Shown piece after piece: positions 14,145 through 15,868 of a stretch of DNA of 15,868 nucleotides. Positions within the stretch are counted from its first letter, which is position 1. Every line of letters starts with the position of its first letter. Origin of the DNA: JADKIH01 sp031367345 (GTDB lineage Bacteria; Bacteroidota; Bacteroidia; AKYH767-A; 2013-40CM-41-45); the NCBI GenBank assembly GCA_031367345.1, contig JANLPR010000103.1:1-15868 (forward strand), in the 5' to 3' direction. The position numbers and the translations under genes were made by a program. The notes below the pieces were generated by a model. It made no database searches. It saw only the letters and a program-made list of their open reading frames with translations, and was not told where the DNA came from.

Positions 14145-14357
14145 AGTAAAGGTCATTGAAAGTTTGCTATCGAATTACCGACTCTCGAATTACGATTCTC
14201 AAATTACGACTCTCCGCTCGGCAGAATGTTGTACGAAGGCAGGTGCGAAGGCTCATTCAGCCGCACGTAGGTGAATCAATTGATTCAATGCGAATAAAAA
14301 ACATGTAAAGTCAAGTGCAAGTGATTTTACTCACTAATCACCACTTACTACTCACTA
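14145..14357 (+). repeat. 213-bp tandem repeat, unit 1
   Basis: Starts AGTAAAGGTCATTGAAAG. Offsets 1-69 carry TCGAATTACGA-type words. Offsets 70-190 (14214-14334) are a 121-bp module, and the last 23 bp are the ACTCAC/AATCACC family word. The module contains an imperfect stem, CGGCAGAATG (14219-14228) against CATTCAGCCG (14254-14263), and a perfect 16-bp palindrome, TGAATCAATTGATTCA. Confidence 0.95.
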
Positions 14358-14570
14358 AGTAAAGGTCATTGAAAGTTTGCTATCGAATTACCGACTCTCG
14401 AATTACGATTCTCAAATCACGACTCTCCGCTCGGCAGAATGTTGTGCGAAGGCATGTGCGAAGGCTCATTCAGCCGCACATAGGTGAATCAATTGGTTCA
14501 ATGCGAATAAAAAACATGTAAAGTCAAGTGCAAGTGATTTTACTCACTAATCACCACTTACTACTCACTA
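14358..14570 (+). repeat. 213-bp tandem repeat, unit 2
   Basis: Same length and order as unit 1 with a handful of substitutions. The module is at 14427-14547. Its loop shows TGTGCGAAGGC twice, 12 bp apart, and the 16-bp palindrome has one change. Confidence 0.95.
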
Positions 14571-14657
14571 AGTAAAGGTCATTGAAAGTTTGTTATCGAA
14601 TTACCGAATCTCAAATTACGATTCTCGAATTTGTCTAATCACCACTTACTACTCACT
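14571..14657 (+). repeat. 213-bp tandem repeat, unit 3, lacking the 121-bp module
   Basis: The first 65 bases match the start of units 1 and 2 with a few changes. They then jump directly to TAATCACCACTTACTACTCA, the end of the unit. The missing part is the module within about four bases, so the module behaves as a separate block. Confidence 0.85.
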
Positions 14658-14679
14658 TAAAAAGGTCAATGGTTATTTA

Positions 14680-14711
14680 TTGCGGAGTACTTTCTAATTA
14701 TCGTACATTAG
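14680..14711 (+). promoter_or_regulatory. Candidate promoter of the last gene
   Basis: TTG at 14680-14682, a 21-nt spacer, and TACATTAG at 14704-14711 (five of six fixed bases of TAnnTTTG). The ATG follows 20 bp later, and the region is free of the repeats. Confidence 0.35.
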
Positions 14712-14731
14712 CACTACCTATTTAAATTTTT

Positions 14732-15721
14732 ATGACTTACGTAGTGCTGAATCTTCTTTTTCGACAACGGCTTTTTCTTCTCATCGCTTTGCTGTTTTTT
14801 CAATTTAACGCCATAGCTCAAAATCTTGTGCCCAATCCGAGTTTTGAGGAGCATGATAGTTGTCCAAATACTTTTTTTAATTTAAGCTATGTGAATGACT
14901 GGTTTCCGATAAATGGATCGCCTGATTATTTTAACCGATGTAGTAACCACGGATTTGGAATCCCATACAATGTTGAAGGAATGCAAGAAACATTTTTGCA
15001 AAATGGAGATGCGTATATTGGTGAATATTTTAATATTTTTCAAATGAATCAAAGCGAATTGATTTGTGTACAATTGTTACAGCCGTTAATAATCGGTCGC
15101 CAGTATTTTTTTTCAATGAACGCTTCACCAGAAAACAATTATAATAACAGGCCCGGTTGTTTCTGCAATAAAATCGGATTTAACCTTTCTACTTTTAAAC
15201 CGGATGAAAGTAACGGTAATGTACTATGGAGTTTAAATTTTAATTCTACTACTTTTTCTTATGATTCAATAATTGACGATACAACAATTTGGTATAATAT
15301 CAAGAGTGCAATTATTGCTGATTCAGCATACCGTTATATTTCTATCGGAGTTTTTTACCCAAAAGACAGTTTGAATTGGCTCTGTAGGGACAGCCAAAGT
15401 TATTATACTTATACTTATATTGATGATGTTTGTGTTTCATTAGACTCTACAATTTGCTATACAAAGAATAAAGAACTGCCAACAAGCCTTTTTACAGTTT
15501 CATATTCGAATGGCGAATTGATAGTTGCCGGTGGGAGAGATTATGAAATGGTAAATGTTACATGCTATTCTATTTTAGGTCAAATCATATTTCACTATTC
15601 AGGAACAGAAAGGAGGTGGGTTAGAAATTTTGCAAAGGGAATTTATATTGTAATTATTAATAATCCGCTCGGCAGAATGTTGTGCGAAGGCATGTGCGAA
15701 AGCTCATTCAGCCGCACGTAG
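14732..15721 (+). CDS. Secreted protein with a T9SS sorting domain whose end is replaced by repeat DNA
   Basis: 329 residues. A signal peptide occupies 1-30 (RQR, long Leu/Phe core, AIA then Gln30). The mature protein starts NLVPNPSFEEHDSCPN, followed by WFPINGSPDYFNRC, a GMQETFLQNGDAYIGEY block and IDDVCVSLDS near 230-239. I know this layout from a family of secreted Bacteroidota beta-sandwich proteins of unknown ligand. A T9SS-like C-terminal domain follows (ITNTOFORM not assigned), with NVTCYSILGQIIF and NFAKGIYIVIINN at 299-311. From codon 312 (base 15665) the DNA is a copy of the 121-bp repeat module, which supplies the last 18 residues and the TAG stop. The usual closing Lys/Val-rich strand is absent, so T9SS sorting may be impaired. 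Confidence 0.85.
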   Translation: MTYVVLNLLFRQRLFLLIALLFFQFNAIAQNLVPNPSFEEHDSCPNTFFNLSYVNDWFPINGSPDYFNRCSNHGFGIPYNVEGMQETFLQNGDAYIGEYFNIFQMNQSELICVQLLQPLIIGRQYFFSMNASPENNYNNRPGCFCNKIGFNLSTFKPDESNGNVLWSLNFNSTTFSYDSIIDDTTIWYNIKSAIIADSAYRYISIGVFYPKDSLNWLCRDSQSYYTYTYIDDVCVSLDSTICYTKNKELPTSLFTVSYSNGELIVAGGRDYEMVNVTCYSILGQIIFHYSGTERRWVRNFAKGIYIVIINNPLGRMLCEGMCESSFSRT

Positions 15722-15868
15722 GTGAATCAATTAGTTCAATGCGAATAAAAAACATGTAAAGTCAAGTGCAAGTGATTTTACTCACTAATCACCACTTACT
15801 ACTCACTAAGTAAAGGTCATTGAAAGTTTGCTATCGAATTACCGACTGTCAAATTACGACTCTCGAAT
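15665..15868 (+). repeat. 213-bp repeat, unit 4, entering the 3' end of the last gene
   Basis: Begins exactly at the module's left end (CCGCTCGGCAGAATG). The module spans 15665-15785 with the same 121-bp length as in units 1 and 2, followed by the unit's tail. A further unit starts at 15809 and runs off the window. The first 57 bases of the module are coding here. Confidence 0.93.

Noticed and set aside
14145..14657. CRISPR-like or integron attC-like array
   Set aside because: The 213-bp units are near-identical throughout with no variable spacers, no integrase, and no cassette genes bounded by attC cores.
15665..15785. Target-site duplication TAAT on both sides of the module in the last gene
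   Set aside because: TAAT also follows the module in the other copies as part of the unit, and the unit continues past it here, so the match before the module can be chance in AT-rich DNA.

Overview
The window looks like chromosomal DNA of a Bacteroidota bacterium, probably from an environmental lineage; I cannot place it at genus level. The evidence is: AT-rich DNA with no visible Shine-Dalgarno sites; promoters of the Bacteroidota type (TTTG, about 19-21 nt, TAnnTTTG), several ending only 4-8 nt before the ATG; three secreted proteins with type IX secretion (T9SS) C-terminal sorting domains; a one-subunit, diheme-b type succinate dehydrogenase anchor in the order sdhC-sdhA-sdhB; a dimeric-type glycyl-tRNA synthetase; and the order prs-rplY-pth.

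Layout: the left edge holds the first 38 codons of a secreted protein on the minus strand. Then come prs, rplY (closed by a terminator) and pth; a T9SS-sorted beta-sandwich protein with a textbook promoter and terminator; and a small four-helix membrane protein. A 490-bp repeat-filled gap separates these from the convergent glyQS. After it come a DUF1801 protein, a small secreted protein resembling the GldM C-terminal domain, and a Cys-rich DUF3109 protein, all on the plus strand. The succinate dehydrogenase operon (sdhC, sdhA, sdhB) runs on the minus strand from a clear promoter at about 12.7 kb. It is interrupted between sdhA and sdhB by a four-helix-bundle (23S rRNA intervening-sequence type) gene with its own -7 box. 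The right part holds two more T9SS-sorted proteins, separated and flanked by tandem and dispersed repeats.

The housekeeping genes are ordinary. The unusual part is the intergenic DNA. One repeat family, built from the words GTGAGTAGTGAGTGG and its reverse complement ACTCACTAATCACC, sits a few bases after the stop codons of several unrelated genes and can form long hairpins. It is mixed with heptamer tandem repeats, a diverged ~125-150 bp duplication and a 213-bp tandem repeat. Two places suggest these repeats have changed genes. The four-helix-bundle gene appears to have landed in the loop of one such palindrome inside the sdh operon. A 121-bp hairpin module has replaced the last 18 codons, and so the end of the T9SS sorting domain, of the last gene. 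No CRISPR array, rRNA, tRNA, transposase, phage or defence gene was seen. All conclusions come from reading the sequence; no database search was run.
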